Origin: RUG11788 sp964578175
Lineage (GTDB): Bacteria > Bacillota_I > Bacilli_A > RF39 > UBA660
DNA length: 36,659 nt
Direction: 5' to 3'
Assembly: GCA_964578175.1 (NCBI GenBank)
Contig: CAZOBH010000011.1
Location: 1-36,659 of the forward strand
Shown here piece after piece: positions 1 to 6,685 of the stretch. How positions within the stretch are numbered: position 1 is the first letter of the stretch; each line of letters begins with the position of its first letter. The translations under genes and the position numbers were made by a program. A model generated the notes under the pieces. It was given only the letters and a program-made list of their open reading frames with translations, had not been told where the DNA came from and made no database searches.

Positions 1-61
1 ACTCGAACCTATGACCCCCTGCTTGTAAGGCAGGTGCTCTAACCAACTGAGCTAATCGCCC
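1..61 (-). tRNA. tRNA-Val (anticodon UAC), 3' end cut off by window edge
   Basis: Read on the minus strand the segment begins GGGCGATTAGCTCAGTTGG, a typical acceptor and D-arm start with box A, followed by an anticodon stem of CCTGC/GCAGG closing a CTTACAA loop. The anticodon is therefore TAC, which decodes valine codons. The T-arm is visible only as GGTTCGAGT before the window ends, so the acceptor 3' strand is missing. A consensus promoter lies just upstream. Identity rests on the anticodon; the fold was done by eye. Confidence 0.93.
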
Positions 62-71
62 GAAACTCGTT

Positions 72-100
72 TTGACAATTAAAAATATAACATTTATAAT
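72..100 (+). promoter_or_regulatory. Consensus sigma-A promoter for the NifU-domain gene
   Basis: TTGACA (72-77), 17-bp spacer, TATAAT (95-100): a perfect match to the vegetative consensus. Initiation near 107 would give a leader of about 80 nt before the gene at 188. Each promoter's -10 sits inside the spacer of the opposite one, so the two polymerases would compete for the same DNA. Confidence 0.75.
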
Positions 101-112
101 ACTTAATGTCAA
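84..112 (-). promoter_or_regulatory. Promoter of the tRNA-Val gene
   Basis: On the minus strand a perfect -35 TTGACA (107-112) is separated by exactly 17 bp from TATATT (84-89). Initiation would fall near 77, about 16 nt before the mature tRNA 5' end. It overlaps the oppositely oriented promoter at 72-100. Confidence 0.75.
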
Positions 113-137
113 CAAGTAATTCAGATTTTTTTAATAC

Positions 138-166
138 TTTACTAAATTTATAAATGTATATATACT
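138..166 (+). promoter_or_regulatory. Possible second, weaker promoter before the NifU-domain gene
   Basis: TTTACT (138-143), 17-bp spacer, TATACT (161-166). It would give a leader of only about 15 nt with the GGTGG ribosome binding site (174-178) close to the start. In DNA this AT-rich such matches arise easily, so this is weaker than the site at 72-100. Confidence 0.35.
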
Positions 167-187
167 TTAAATTGGTGGTTATGTTAT

Positions 188-424
188 ATGAAAAAAAGAG
201 ACGTAGAAAAAGAAATTAAAGATGTTATTGATAGAATTAAGCCATATCTAGAAGGAGATGGTGGCGGAATTGAATACGTAAAATTTGAAGATGGAATCGT
301 TTACGTAAGAATTCTAGGAGCATGTGTTGGTTGTTCTTTAATAGATATAGATATTAAAGAAGGAATAGAAACAATGCTTATGGATGAAGTACCAGAAGTA
401 ATTGGTGTTTCACAAATACAATAA
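188..424 (+). CDS. NifU C-terminal-domain iron-sulfur carrier (Nfu-like)
   Basis: A 78-aa protein consisting of just the NifU C-terminal domain, which holds a labile Fe-S cluster and passes it to client proteins in the cytoplasm. The family pattern is clear: IKPYLEGDGGGIEYV near the N-terminus, then GACVGCS with the two cluster-binding cysteines (CxxC), then IKEGIETMLMDEVPEV. The length is normal for stand-alone Nfu proteins of Gram-positives. The start at 188 has GGTGG nine bases upstream; the ATG at 181 is out of frame. It is monocistronic, with its own promoter and a hairpin terminator shared with the convergent gene. A plus-strand ferredoxin nearby is a possible type of client but is not co-transcribed. 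Confidence 0.9.
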   Translation: MKKRDVEKEIKDVIDRIKPYLEGDGGGIEYVKFEDGIVYVRILGACVGCSLIDIDIKEGIETMLMDEVPEVIGVSQIQ

Positions 425-427
425 AAA

Positions 428-457
428 AGAACTTAACATTTGTTAAGCTCTTTTTTT
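428..457. terminator. Bidirectional intrinsic terminator
   Basis: Stem AGAACTTAAC/GTTAAGCTCT (one mismatch) with loop ATTT, followed by T7 on the plus strand; the A-run at 423-428 provides a U-tract for minus-strand transcripts. It serves both the Nfu-like gene and the convergent 526-aa gene. Confidence 0.8.
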
Positions 458-2036
458 ATCTACTTCTTCCATTCCAAAATCCTGCATAATCAGTTTGTGT
501 TTGTTCTTGAGTAGCAGTTGTTTCAGCAACTGATTCTTGAACTTCTCCTTTTGGTGTTAAATAACCTTGTAATCCTGTTAGAATTTGTTGTTTTTCTTCT
601 TCTGTTTGTGCATTTTCAAATCCTGATAAATATTCTTGAACTCTTGCATATACTTGATCTGCAGGAGATACATCAGCAACAGAAGCTGTTTCTTCTGTAG
701 CAGTATCAGGAACTGAATCTAGCATTTCTGTTAATGAAACAGGAGATTCTTTTTGAACTGCTTCTACTTTTCTTTCAGCAACAACAGGTACTTCTCTAAT
801 TTCATCTAATCCTTCTGCTTTTCTTATATGATTAATTCTATAATAAGAAGATGCTTTTAGTTTTTCATCACTTATTACTAATGGTTCTTCACTTTCAAAT
901 GCTCCTGATTTTTCTAATTCAGCAACAACTCTAATAAGTGGTGATGATTGAGTAACTAATTTACCAATATCACTTCTAGGAACCATTTCTCCTTTATAAA
1001 CTAATAATTTTTTACCAGTACTAGTTTCAGTATATCCAAATCCACTCTCATGAATGCTTCTTAATACTGAATCTAAACTTTCTCCACCATTTAATACTGC
1101 TGTTTTAAATTCTTCAGCATAATTAACTGTTGCTTGTTCTTCTAATACTTGTGATTCTTCTTGAGTTTCTTCTACTGTCTCAACTGTTTCTCCAGATGCT
1201 TTCTTAAATCTATCTAAGATTGCCTTAATAGATGCATCTACTCTTTCTTCTGCTTCTTTAGACCATACATCATCATCTTTTTTACGTATAGTTAATTCTT
1301 CAGGAATAACTATTTCGTATGGTTGTAAACCTTGAACTTCTCTTTCAGCATTTACACCACTTGCTACTGTACTTAAAAATTCACTTCGTTTGAAATCTTC
1401 TGGTTTAAATTCAATACCTTCTAATATATCATATTCGCCTGTTTGAACAGGAGATTCTCTTCTAATAATTAAATCGCCAGGAGTAATTTTTAGACCTTTT
1501 AATATATCATAACTCTTTAGAGTTAATTTTCCGTCATTATCTTTTATAGCACTCTTAGCTCTTTCAATTATAGCATCCTCTGCTGCTTGATATGGTTCAC
1601 TATAAGCTGCAACATTCAAACTAGATAAAAGTCCAGTTAGTCTACTTGGTACATTTATAGCTTTAACTCCAACACCTGCTAATCCTATTTTCTTTTTATC
1701 GTCATCAAAAGCAATAACTCTAACACCTAGTCGTCCTAATCTTTCAGCTCTTTTATTAAACTCATCAATCTTACGTTTTAAAGCATCATCGCTAAGATCT
1801 TCATGTTCAGCTTCAATTTCTTTAGCAATTGATAATAATTTATCGAATGCCTTATTATATTTTTCAATTCTTCTAACTAAATTAGGTTGAGTCTTTTTAA
1901 ATGATTCAAATGTTGGCCCAGTTTCTTTTAATTTTCTAACACCTCTACCATATTTTACTGATTTAGGTGTTTCAGTTTGAGCAATTAATCCACTTTCACT
2001 TTCAGCAAGAGCAGAGTCTCTTTCTCTTTCCTCCAT
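456..2036 (-). CDS. Unknown soluble 526-aa protein with internal repeat
   Basis: I do not recognise a family. There is no signal peptide or membrane segment and no cysteine. The N-terminal third (about 30-110) is basic and helical. A short internal duplication is visible: YDILKGLKITPGDLIIR starting at residue 176 and YDILEGIEFKPEDFKR starting at 202. A second helical region (about 255-285) leads into an acidic E/T/Q-rich linker (285-305), a middle domain (about 306-420) and an E/T/Q-rich C-terminal part. Composition is richer in Ala, Glu and Val and poorer in Asn and Ile than neighbouring proteins, suggesting high expression or a structural role; this is inference. AAAGGAGGATAACGC precedes the ATG. 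It lies 20 bp after the DUF1292 gene and is probably co-transcribed with it. Confidence 0.7.
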   Translation of the reverse strand: MEERERDSALAESESGLIAQTETPKSVKYGRGVRKLKETGPTFESFKKTQPNLVRRIEKYNKAFDKLLSIAKEIEAEHEDLSDDALKRKIDEFNKRAERLGRLGVRVIAFDDDKKKIGLAGVGVKAINVPSRLTGLLSSLNVAAYSEPYQAAEDAIIERAKSAIKDNDGKLTLKSYDILKGLKITPGDLIIRRESPVQTGEYDILEGIEFKPEDFKRSEFLSTVASGVNAEREVQGLQPYEIVIPEELTIRKKDDDVWSKEAEERVDASIKAILDRFKKASGETVETVEETQEESQVLEEQATVNYAEEFKTAVLNGGESLDSVLRSIHESGFGYTETSTGKKLLVYKGEMVPRSDIGKLVTQSSPLIRVVAELEKSGAFESEEPLVISDEKLKASSYYRINHIRKAEGLDEIREVPVVAERKVEAVQKESPVSLTEMLDSVPDTATEETASVADVSPADQVYARVQEYLSGFENAQTEEEKQQILTGLQGYLTPKGEVQESVAETTATQEQTQTDYAGFWNGRSR

Positions 2037-2056
2037 GGCGTTATCCTCCTTTTATA

Positions 2057-2359
2057 TTATTGTCCGTTTTCTACGTTTTCTTCTTTTTCCTCTTCTGGTT
2101 TAGATAATTCCTTTAATACGTTCTTAATTCTTGCCCATTCTTCATCAGATTCTACTCCTCCAAGAACAGGATCACTATCTTCTTTTCTATTTAATGATGC
2201 TACATAAATTGTTACATTTCCATTGTCATCAGTTTCATTTTTAGTATAAATAATATACTCTTTCTTAGTATCAGTAAATTCAAATGATAAAAGAACTTCA
2301 ACCTCATCAATTGAACCGTCTTCTAATACAATGGACATAACTTTTTTATCTTCTGACAT
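2057..2359 (-). CDS. DUF1292 family protein (YrzB-like)
   Basis: A 100-aa acidic protein matching the DUF1292 pattern: an N-terminal strand region (SIVLEDGSIDEVEVLLSFEF), a KEYIIYTKNE segment, and the characteristic GGVESDEEWARIKNVL end, where DDEEW is the family hallmark. The biochemical role is not established; in Bacilli the gene often sits near alaS/yrrK/mutS2-type housekeeping genes. The last dozen residues are an acidic tail. It has a strong AAAAGGAGGATTTTTCT binding site, and a 14-bp palindrome lies just upstream. Confidence 0.8.
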   Translation of the reverse strand: MSEDKKVMSIVLEDGSIDEVEVLLSFEFTDTKKEYIIYTKNETDDNGNVTIYVASLNRKEDSDPVLGGVESDEEWARIKNVLKELSKPEEEKEENVENGQ

Positions 2360-2385
2360 AGAAAAATCCTCCTTTTATTCTATAC

Positions 2386-2399
2386 TACTATTAATAGTA
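2386..2399. repeat. 14-bp perfect palindrome upstream of DUF1292 gene
   Basis: TACTATTAATAGTA, a perfect inverted repeat centred between 2392 and 2393, about 30 bp before the DUF1292 start. It could be an operator or a weak hairpin, but no U-tract follows on the minus strand, so it is not an obvious terminator. Chance is possible in AT-rich DNA. Confidence 0.35.
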
Positions 2400-2414
2400 T
2401 CATGATTTATACAT

Positions 2415-2711
2415 TTATTTCAATATGTTTTTATTCTTTTTAAGCAAAAAGTACCTACATTCATACGAACAATAATCCTTAATATACTTATCCAATATTT
2501 TTATATCATTTATATCTTTTACTTTTTTATTATTAGATTCATAAAAACCTTTTAATCTTAATTTTGAATATGAATAATCTCCAAAAATATAATCATATTC
2601 ATCAAAATAATCTGTTTCTTTAACTAAATTATCAAAGTCTTCTTGATTAAATCCATCTTTATAATTTTTTACTAATTCATATTCTTTATCTTTATATTTA
2701 ATAATCTTCAT
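2415..2711 (-). CDS. yutD: YutD family protein
   Basis: A 98-aa cytoplasmic protein closely following the Bacillus YutD pattern: YELVKNYKDGFNQEDF at the N-terminus, then YDYIFGDYSYSKLRLKGFY (family: YDYIVGDWGYxQLRLRGFF), then IKDYCSYECRYFLLKK (family: YEYCNFGCAYFVVKK). Two conserved cysteines lie in the last motif. Its molecular function is unknown; the family is confined to Bacilli and relatives, which helps place the organism. AGGTGAAGT provides the ribosome binding site, inside the end of the upstream S1-protein gene, so the two are probably translated from one transcript. Confidence 0.82.
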   Translation of the reverse strand: MKIIKYKDKEYELVKNYKDGFNQEDFDNLVKETDYFDEYDYIFGDYSYSKLRLKGFYESNNKKVKDINDIKILDKYIKDYCSYECRYFLLKKNKNILK

Positions 2712-2718
2712 ACTTCAC

Positions 2719-3072
2719 CTATTCATCTTTAATTTTTTCATATTTGTCTTCAATCCAATCATCTAATTTAACTGATAAAGTTTCAAATCCATTAGGAGTT
2801 TCTTTTATTTTACCTTTTCTTCTATTTATTCTATAATCTATGTCTTTAATACTTAATTTTAAATGACAAGATTCTTCATCTTTTTCTATAACTTTTACTC
2901 TAATTGTTTCTCCTACTTCAACAAAATTAGATGGATCTCTAACAAACTTATTTGATATTTCAGATATATGAATAAGTCCACTATAATATTCATTTAAACT
3001 AACAAAAATTCCATAATTTTCTATTCCTGTAACACATCCTGTTACTATTTTTCCTACTTCATATTTTGACAT
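2719..3072 (-). CDS. S1-domain RNA-binding protein, GSP13/CvfD type
   Basis: A 117-aa protein with one N-terminal S1 domain (about 5-75): VGKIVTGCVTGIENYGIFVSL, GLIHISEIS, VGETIRVKVIEKDEE and LKLSIKDID are all typical. The C-terminal 40 residues are charged and match the short tail of Bacillus GSP13/YugI/YabR-like proteins, which bind ribosomal or other RNA and act in post-transcriptional control. GAGG lies upstream of the ATG. It heads the yutD transcript, with a terminator from the preceding gene located between. Confidence 0.85.
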   Translation of the reverse strand: MSKYEVGKIVTGCVTGIENYGIFVSLNEYYSGLIHISEISNKFVRDPSNFVEVGETIRVKVIEKDEESCHLKLSIKDIDYRINRRKGKIKETPNGFETLSVKLDDWIEDKYEKIKDE

Positions 3073-3099
3073 AATCCTACCTCATTTTAATTGTACCAC

Positions 3100-3130
3100 A
3101 AAATAAAAGTTAATACTAATCGTATTAACT
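3100..3130 (-). terminator. Intrinsic terminator of the 279-aa membrane-anchored gene
   Basis: Stem AGTTAATAC (3108-3116) / GTATTAACT (3122-3130), 9 bp and perfect, loop TAATC, followed on the minus strand by TTTTATTTT. It abuts the stop codon. Confidence 0.75.
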
Positions 3131-3969
3131 TAAATAATATCTAATTTCTTTAGTATAAAGAAACTTCCTATAGCTATTAATATTAGAATTATTAATATTA
3201 GCAATATAATTACTTTTCTTTTTGCTTTATTCTCTTCAATTATTTCATCTCTTAATTCAAAATCTTGTTCAGATAAATCCATACTTCTAGTATAGAATGA
3301 ATTAATTATTTTTCCACTATCACTAATGGTTTTAGACATATCTTCACTTTCATCATTAGTTGACTCATTATTATCATCATTTAATAATTCTTTTGCAATT
3401 TCTTCTTGTAATTGTTCATTTGATAATGCACTCATAGTATTAGTAGCTAATAAATCACTCATTAAATCTTGTTCTTCATTAGCAGCATTTTTTATATCAT
3501 CTGATAAGCTTTTTGAAGTAATGGTGTCAATTACTTCCCTTATTCCTTCTTTTTCTAAATCTTCTTCCATTTTTTCACGTTTAGATTGATATTTTTTATT
3601 AAGGTCATTTAAAAGGCTATATTCAGTATCTATTTTCTTCCTTCTTTTATCGGCTTCATCAGTGACACTTCTATTCTTTTTTGCATTCTCAAGAACTGAG
3701 TTTATATCATAAACTTTTTCAGTTGTTTCAACAGTTTTTGGTTCTTCTATAACTACTTGTTCTTTTTTACTTTGTTGATATTCTTCTCTAGTACGAATTG
3801 GTGTTTCAGTATCTAAAGCACCTTGTGATATCTCAGAAATATCTATAATTCCTTCATAACCAATTCGATCATTTTTCTCATCATACAAATATTTATTTTT
3901 ATTTGTTCTAGTAGATTTAGGTTTAGTTGATACATTTTCTTCAACATACTTTGAAGATCTTCTATTCAT
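3130..3969 (-). CDS. Unknown tail-anchored membrane protein
   Basis: A 279-aa protein with a long charged, Ser/Asn/Glu-rich, probably disordered cytoplasmic part and a single C-terminal membrane segment (about 252-274: VIILLILIILILIAIGSFFI) ending in KKLDII. The N-terminus is basic (MNRRSSK). Region 95-150 is strongly helical and could form a coiled coil. No enzymatic motif is visible. A single C-terminal TM with a large N-terminal cytoplasmic part invites comparison with T7SS EssB, but I see no pseudokinase-like sequence, and the gene is separated from the T7SS locus by two transcription units. Ribosome binding site ATAGGAGGTAATTGAT. Confidence 0.65.
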   Translation of the reverse strand: MNRRSSKYVEENVSTKPKSTRTNKNKYLYDEKNDRIGYEGIIDISEISQGALDTETPIRTREEYQQSKKEQVVIEEPKTVETTEKVYDINSVLENAKKNRSVTDEADKRRKKIDTEYSLLNDLNKKYQSKREKMEEDLEKEGIREVIDTITSKSLSDDIKNAANEEQDLMSDLLATNTMSALSNEQLQEEIAKELLNDDNNESTNDESEDMSKTISDSGKIINSFYTRSMDLSEQDFELRDEIIEENKAKRKVIILLILIILILIAIGSFFILKKLDII

Positions 3970-4003
3970 ATCAATTACCTCCTATCATATAATTATTTTA
4001 TCA

Positions 4004-4032
4004 TAGACAAATATAATTTTAAATAGTAAAAT
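4004..4032 (+). promoter_or_regulatory. Probable promoter of the ferredoxin gene
   Basis: TAGACA (4004-4009), 17-bp spacer, TAAAAT (4027-4032), 22 bp before the ATG. The short gap also has to hold the divergent promoter of the 279-aa gene, for which I see no convincing match. Confidence 0.5.
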
Positions 4033-4054
4033 GTAAATAGATTGAGGTGAAAAT

Positions 4055-4237
4055 ATGAAAGTAAAAGTTGAAGGATGCATTGGATGTGGAGCATGCTGTG
4101 GAGTAGCTCCTGAAGTATTTGAACTTGGTGATGACGGAATGTCTAAAGTAAAAGTTGAACAAATAACTAGTGAACAAGAAGAAAGTGTAAAAGACGCTAT
4201 AGAAGTTTGCCCAGTTAGTGCAATCGTAGAAGAATAA
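4055..4237 (+). CDS. Small 4Fe-4S ferredoxin
   Basis: A 60-aa single-cluster ferredoxin, a soluble electron carrier. Cluster ligands are Cys8, Cys11 and Cys14 (GCIGCGACC) and Cys52 followed by Pro53 (EVCPVSAI). This is the single [4Fe-4S] arrangement of Bacillus and Thermotoga type ferredoxins (CxxCxxC...CP), with a second cluster absent. An extra Cys15 sits next to the third ligand. The middle (APEVFELGDDGMSKV) is typical of the family. It is monocistronic: GAGGTGA upstream and a perfect hairpin terminator just after the stop. Its redox partner cannot be told from context. Confidence 0.92.
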   Translation: MKVKVEGCIGCGACCGVAPEVFELGDDGMSKVKVEQITSEQEESVKDAIEVCPVSAIVEE

Positions 4238-4240
4238 TAA

Positions 4241-4264
4241 AAAAAGACTTGTATAAGTCTTTTT
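4241..4264. terminator. Bidirectional terminator, ferredoxin / pseudouridine synthase
   Basis: Perfect 10-bp stem AAAAAGACTT/AAGTCTTTTT with loop GTAT; the stem bases themselves supply the U-tract in both directions. It lies between the convergent stops of the ferredoxin and rluB-like genes. Confidence 0.85.
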
Positions 4265-4986
4265 TATTTTGTTAATTCATAAAGTTTAGATACTTCTTTA
4301 TGATTGAGTTTCCTATATTCTCCTGAATTAAGTCCAGTTAAATCAAGAAAAGCTATTCTTTCTCTTTTTAATTTTATAACTTCTTTACCAACAGCTTCAA
4401 ACATCCTTTTTACTTGATGATTCTTTCCTTCATGAATAGTAATCTCAACTATTGAAGTATTATTACTTTTATCCACTTTTCTAACTTTAACACGAGATTT
4501 AGATGTTTTCACTCCATCTATAACTACTCCATTTTTAAGTTCCATCATCTCTTTAGGAGTTAATATTCCTTCAATTTTAGCAATATAAACTTTATCAATT
4601 TCATTAGATGGATGCATAAGTCTATTAGCTAGTTCTCCATCATTAGTAAGTATTAATAAACCAGTAGTATCATAATCAAGTCTACCAACGGGATATATTC
4701 TTTTATCCGTATCTATTAAATCGATTACTGTTTTACGATTATATTCATCACTTGTAGTTGTAACTACTTCTCTTGGTTTATTAAGCAAATAATATACTTT
4801 TTCTTCAATAGTTAAAACTTGATCATTTACTATAATCTCATCACTACTTGATACTTTAGTACCTAGTTCTTTTATTATAATTCCATTTACTTTTACTTTT
4901 CCGTCTTTTATTAATTCTTCTGCTTTTCTTCTTGATGTATATCCAGATTCAGCAATAACTTTTTGCAATCTCTCCATAAAAATCAC
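4264..4986 (-). CDS. rluB: 23S rRNA pseudouridine synthase, RluB/RsuA family
   Basis: A 240-aa enzyme that isomerises a uridine in rRNA. It has an N-terminal S4 RNA-binding domain (about 4-50: MERLQKVIAESGYTSRRKAEELI, GKVKVNG) and the RsuA-type catalytic domain with YPVGRLDYDTTGLLILTNDG, in which the Asp of GRLD is the catalytic residue. GKNHQVKRMFEAVG is the second family motif. Size and motifs best match RluB (23S U2605); RsuA (16S) is the alternative. The ATG at 4986 is preceded by GGTGATT; the in-frame ATG three codons later fits the S4 domain start equally well. Probably monocistronic. Confidence 0.87.
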   Translation of the reverse strand: MIFMERLQKVIAESGYTSRRKAEELIKDGKVKVNGIIIKELGTKVSSSDEIIVNDQVLTIEEKVYYLLNKPREVVTTTSDEYNRKTVIDLIDTDKRIYPVGRLDYDTTGLLILTNDGELANRLMHPSNEIDKVYIAKIEGILTPKEMMELKNGVVIDGVKTSKSRVKVRKVDKSNNTSIVEITIHEGKNHQVKRMFEAVGKEVIKLKRERIAFLDLTGLNSGEYRKLNHKEVSKLYELTK

Positions 4987-5015
4987 CAGTTAAATTATAT
5001 CATATTTGCAAAATA

Positions 5016-5035
5016 AAAAAAGGATGAAATCATCC
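5016..5035 (-). terminator. Terminator at the end of the T7SS substrate genes
   Basis: On the minus strand GGATGA-TT-TCATCC followed by a T-run (A-run at 5016-5021 on the plus strand), directly after the stop codon of the 174-aa gene. It closes the transcription unit that comes down from essC and the internal promoter at 6307-6335. Confidence 0.8.
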
Positions 5036-5040
5036 CTTAA

Positions 5041-5565
5041 TTATGTAGTTTGAGCATTAACTTGACCTCCACCTGGTCCACCAACACCAGGTGTATTTGT
5101 AGCATCTTGTCCAATTAATGCAGAATCTTCATCAACATCAGCTGCAATTTGAGTATCAGCATTTTGATAAACTGTATGAATTTCTTCTACTATTTCTTTT
5201 TTTGCATTGTCCATTGAAGTTTTATAACTATCCAATTCTTTTCTTAAATTAGCTATTAATGTTGTAATTGACTTTTCAATTTCAGTTCCTTGGAAAGCAG
5301 CTTTAACATTAGGATTTTTTTCTAGATTATCTAAATCTCCACTAATTACTCCTATATATGTATCAATTGCAGTATCCATATTCTTTACGAAATCATTTGC
5401 AATACCTGTACCAGGTTGACTAAATGGAGTACCTCCAACTACTGCTCCTCCACCTGGATTTTCACCTACTGCTGTAGCAAAAGCATTAGCTTTTTCAGTA
5501 GTCTTTGCATATTCTTGATATTGATCTTGATTCATATCTGTATCTATTGTAGTATATCCATCCAT
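5041..5565 (-). CDS. Putative T7SS substrate, helical hairpin with Gly-rich segments
   Basis: A 174-aa protein without a signal peptide. A mobile N-terminal part (1-55) contains a Gly/Pro-rich stretch (GENPGGGAVVGGTPFSQPG), followed by two amphipathic helices around VKAAFQGTEIEKSI (about 87-100), where FQG could replace the WXG turn. The C-terminus is again Gly/Pro-rich (TPGVGGPGGGQVNAQTT). Acidic, no Cys. It is the last gene of the T7SS cluster, 27 bp after the 109-aa gene, with AAAGGAGA as binding site. Helical-hairpin shape plus position suggest export by the EssC machine; that is inference. It is longer than the usual 100-residue WXG100 protein. No toxin domain is visible. Confidence 0.62.
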   Translation of the reverse strand: MDGYTTIDTDMNQDQYQEYAKTTEKANAFATAVGENPGGGAVVGGTPFSQPGTGIANDFVKNMDTAIDTYIGVISGDLDNLEKNPNVKAAFQGTEIEKSITTLIANLRKELDSYKTSMDNAKKEIVEEIHTVYQNADTQIAADVDEDSALIGQDATNTPGVGGPGGGQVNAQTT

Positions 5566-5592
5566 TATTATTTTCTCCTTTCAATTTTATAA

Positions 5593-5922
5593 TTAATTTG
5601 CTTTTATATTTTCCATTCTAGCTGCAATGCCATCGTCTACATCACTATATGCTTTTCCAGTTTGCATCATTTCACTTTCGAAAGCATTAACTATCGTTTC
5701 ACAGTTATCTTTAAAACGTTGTGCATTATTTCTAAATGCAGTTTCAACAGCTGATACTGCTTCACCTTCCATAACAGCCTCAAGCGCAGCATTTATATCA
5801 CCTAAATTATCAATTGCATGTTTTCCTGCATTATAAACAGCCTCTGTTCTTACTTCTCCAATTAAAGTTTCAATACTACCTTGACCGTGCATACCATATT
5901 CGTAATCCATTGTCTCTGCCAT
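5593..5922 (-). CDS. WXG100-like small helical protein (no Trp)
   Basis: A 109-aa acidic protein with no signal peptide, no Trp and no Cys, predicted as two helices (about 15-48 and 54-105) with VMEGEAVSAV around the likely turn. Size and layout match WXG100/ESAT-6 proteins, but the WXG motif is lacking. The N-terminus (MAETMDYEYGMHGQGS) is Met/Gly/Tyr-rich. It lies 12 bp after the 115-aa WXG-like gene, with AAGGAGGATTTTAT as a very strong binding site, as expected for an abundant secreted partner. Likely a T7SS substrate or heterodimer partner of a neighbour; inferred from context. Confidence 0.6.
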   Translation of the reverse strand: MAETMDYEYGMHGQGSIETLIGEVRTEAVYNAGKHAIDNLGDINAALEAVMEGEAVSAVETAFRNNAQRFKDNCETIVNAFESEMMQTGKAYSDVDDGIAARMENIKAN

Positions 5923-5934
5923 ATAAAATCCTCC

Positions 5935-6282
5935 TTATTTTAATTCAAGTGTACTAGTAATATCTTGATTAATTTCAACAGTTTCATCATTAGTCATATA
6001 AGTCGAAGTTACTGTATTTATATCATCAATAAAACTACCTACATTAGATACTATTGCATCCTTAGAAGCAATTATTGAAGAAAAAACACTTTGTAAATCT
6101 TCTGCTCCATCACCTTTGAAGGAACTAATTAGCTCAGATATAATGCCTTCAACTTCATTTAAATCACTAGAAACATTTGATTGGTAAGTTAAAATATCAC
6201 TTTTATAAGTATCTACTTTTTCTTTTAAACCAATACCTGCTTCAACAATTTCTGGAGTATCATTCACGTTATCTTTTGCCAT
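5935..6282 (-). CDS. WXG100-like protein with FKG in place of WXG
   Basis: A 115-aa acidic protein: helix (about 15-52), turn SSFKGDGAEDLQSVF, second helix (about 60-90). The turn corresponds to the usual W-x-G-x-[AS]-x-x motif with Phe replacing Trp. The tail (YMTNDETVEINQDITSTLELK) extends beyond the hairpin. First gene of the sub-operon behind the internal promoter at 6307-6335, followed closely by two more helical proteins. ESAT-6 family members are exported as folded dimers by EssC-type ATPases; I infer the same here. No signal peptide, no Cys. Confidence 0.68.
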   Translation of the reverse strand: MAKDNVNDTPEIVEAGIGLKEKVDTYKSDILTYQSNVSSDLNEVEGIISELISSFKGDGAEDLQSVFSSIIASKDAIVSNVGSFIDDINTVTSTYMTNDETVEINQDITSTLELK

Positions 6283-6306
6283 ATTACCACACTCTATTCT
6301 AAATAA

Positions 6307-6335
6307 AATATATCATAGTAGATTTTCGTTTTCAA
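6307..6335 (-). promoter_or_regulatory. Internal promoter for the three distal substrate genes
   Basis: On the minus strand TTGAAA (6330-6335), 17-bp spacer, TATATT (6307-6312), 25 bp before the start of the FKG protein. The 94-bp gap is the only sizeable one inside the T7SS cluster. It would let substrates be made in excess over the ATPase. A pair of direct repeats lies just upstream of the -35. Confidence 0.6.
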
Positions 6336-6349
6336 CTATTTTTACATAT

Positions 6350-6380
6350 TTACGTTAATTTAAACATATTTTTACGTTAA
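6350..6380 (-). repeat. Two direct TTAACGTAA boxes upstream of the internal promoter
   Basis: TTAACGTAA occurs at 6372-6380 and 6350-6358 on the minus strand, same orientation, 22 bp apart (about two helical turns), each followed within a few bases by AATATGT. They lie immediately upstream of the -35 of the promoter at 6307-6335, the usual place for an activator. The first box overlaps the stop codon of the preceding gene. Confidence 0.5.
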
Positions 6381-6685
6381 CCAACTTTTTTTATTTCCAC
6401 TATGTCTATTTTACCAATTTTATCAGTAAAATCTTTCTCTTTTTCATTTAATTTCTTTTCAACATTTTCTATCCAAGAACAATATTTTCTAACATCTTCA
6501 TTAATTTCATTTAATTTAGTACTATAGTTCCTTATTGTATTTCTATATTCAAAATCACTAGGAACAGACATAGAATTACATAAATAAGATGCAGAAGAAA
6601 TATTAGTTTCTACAGAATTATCTCCAATAAGTCTTGGAATAACTGATTTTTTAATAGTATCACTATCTAGAAAAACTTTTGTCAT
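6377..6685 (-). CDS. Small helical T7SS-cluster protein, unknown
   Basis: A 102-aa protein with no recognised family. It shows an N-terminal stretch (MTKVFLDSDTIKKSVIPRL), then Ser/Asn-rich SVETNISSASYLCNSMSVP, then a long charged helix (about 46-92) suited to a coiled coil. There is one WI pair (CSWIENV) but no WXG turn. It overlaps the upstream WXG100 gene by ATGA and so is translationally coupled to it. Coupled small helical proteins in T7SS loci are usually partners or targeting factors of the WXG100 protein; that role is inferred here. Confidence 0.6.
   Translation of the reverse strand: MTKVFLDSDTIKKSVIPRLIGDNSVETNISSASYLCNSMSVPSDFEYRNTIRNYSTKLNEINEDVRKYCSWIENVEKKLNEKEKDFTDKIGKIDIVEIKKVG

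Noticed and set aside
518..700. Plus-strand open frame of 60 aa inside the 526-aa gene
   Set aside because: Runs antisense to an Ala/Glu-rich coding region, gives a Leu-rich low-complexity translation with no ribosome binding site.
3326..3589. Plus-strand open frame of 87 aa
   Set aside because: Antisense shadow of the tail-anchored 279-aa gene; Ser/Leu-rich artefact of Glu/Asn/Asp codons on the other strand.
3130..3969. 279-aa tail-anchored protein as a missing EssB
   Set aside because: Topology is loosely similar, but it has no pseudokinase-like domain, no outer domain after the TM, and is in a separate transcription unit.
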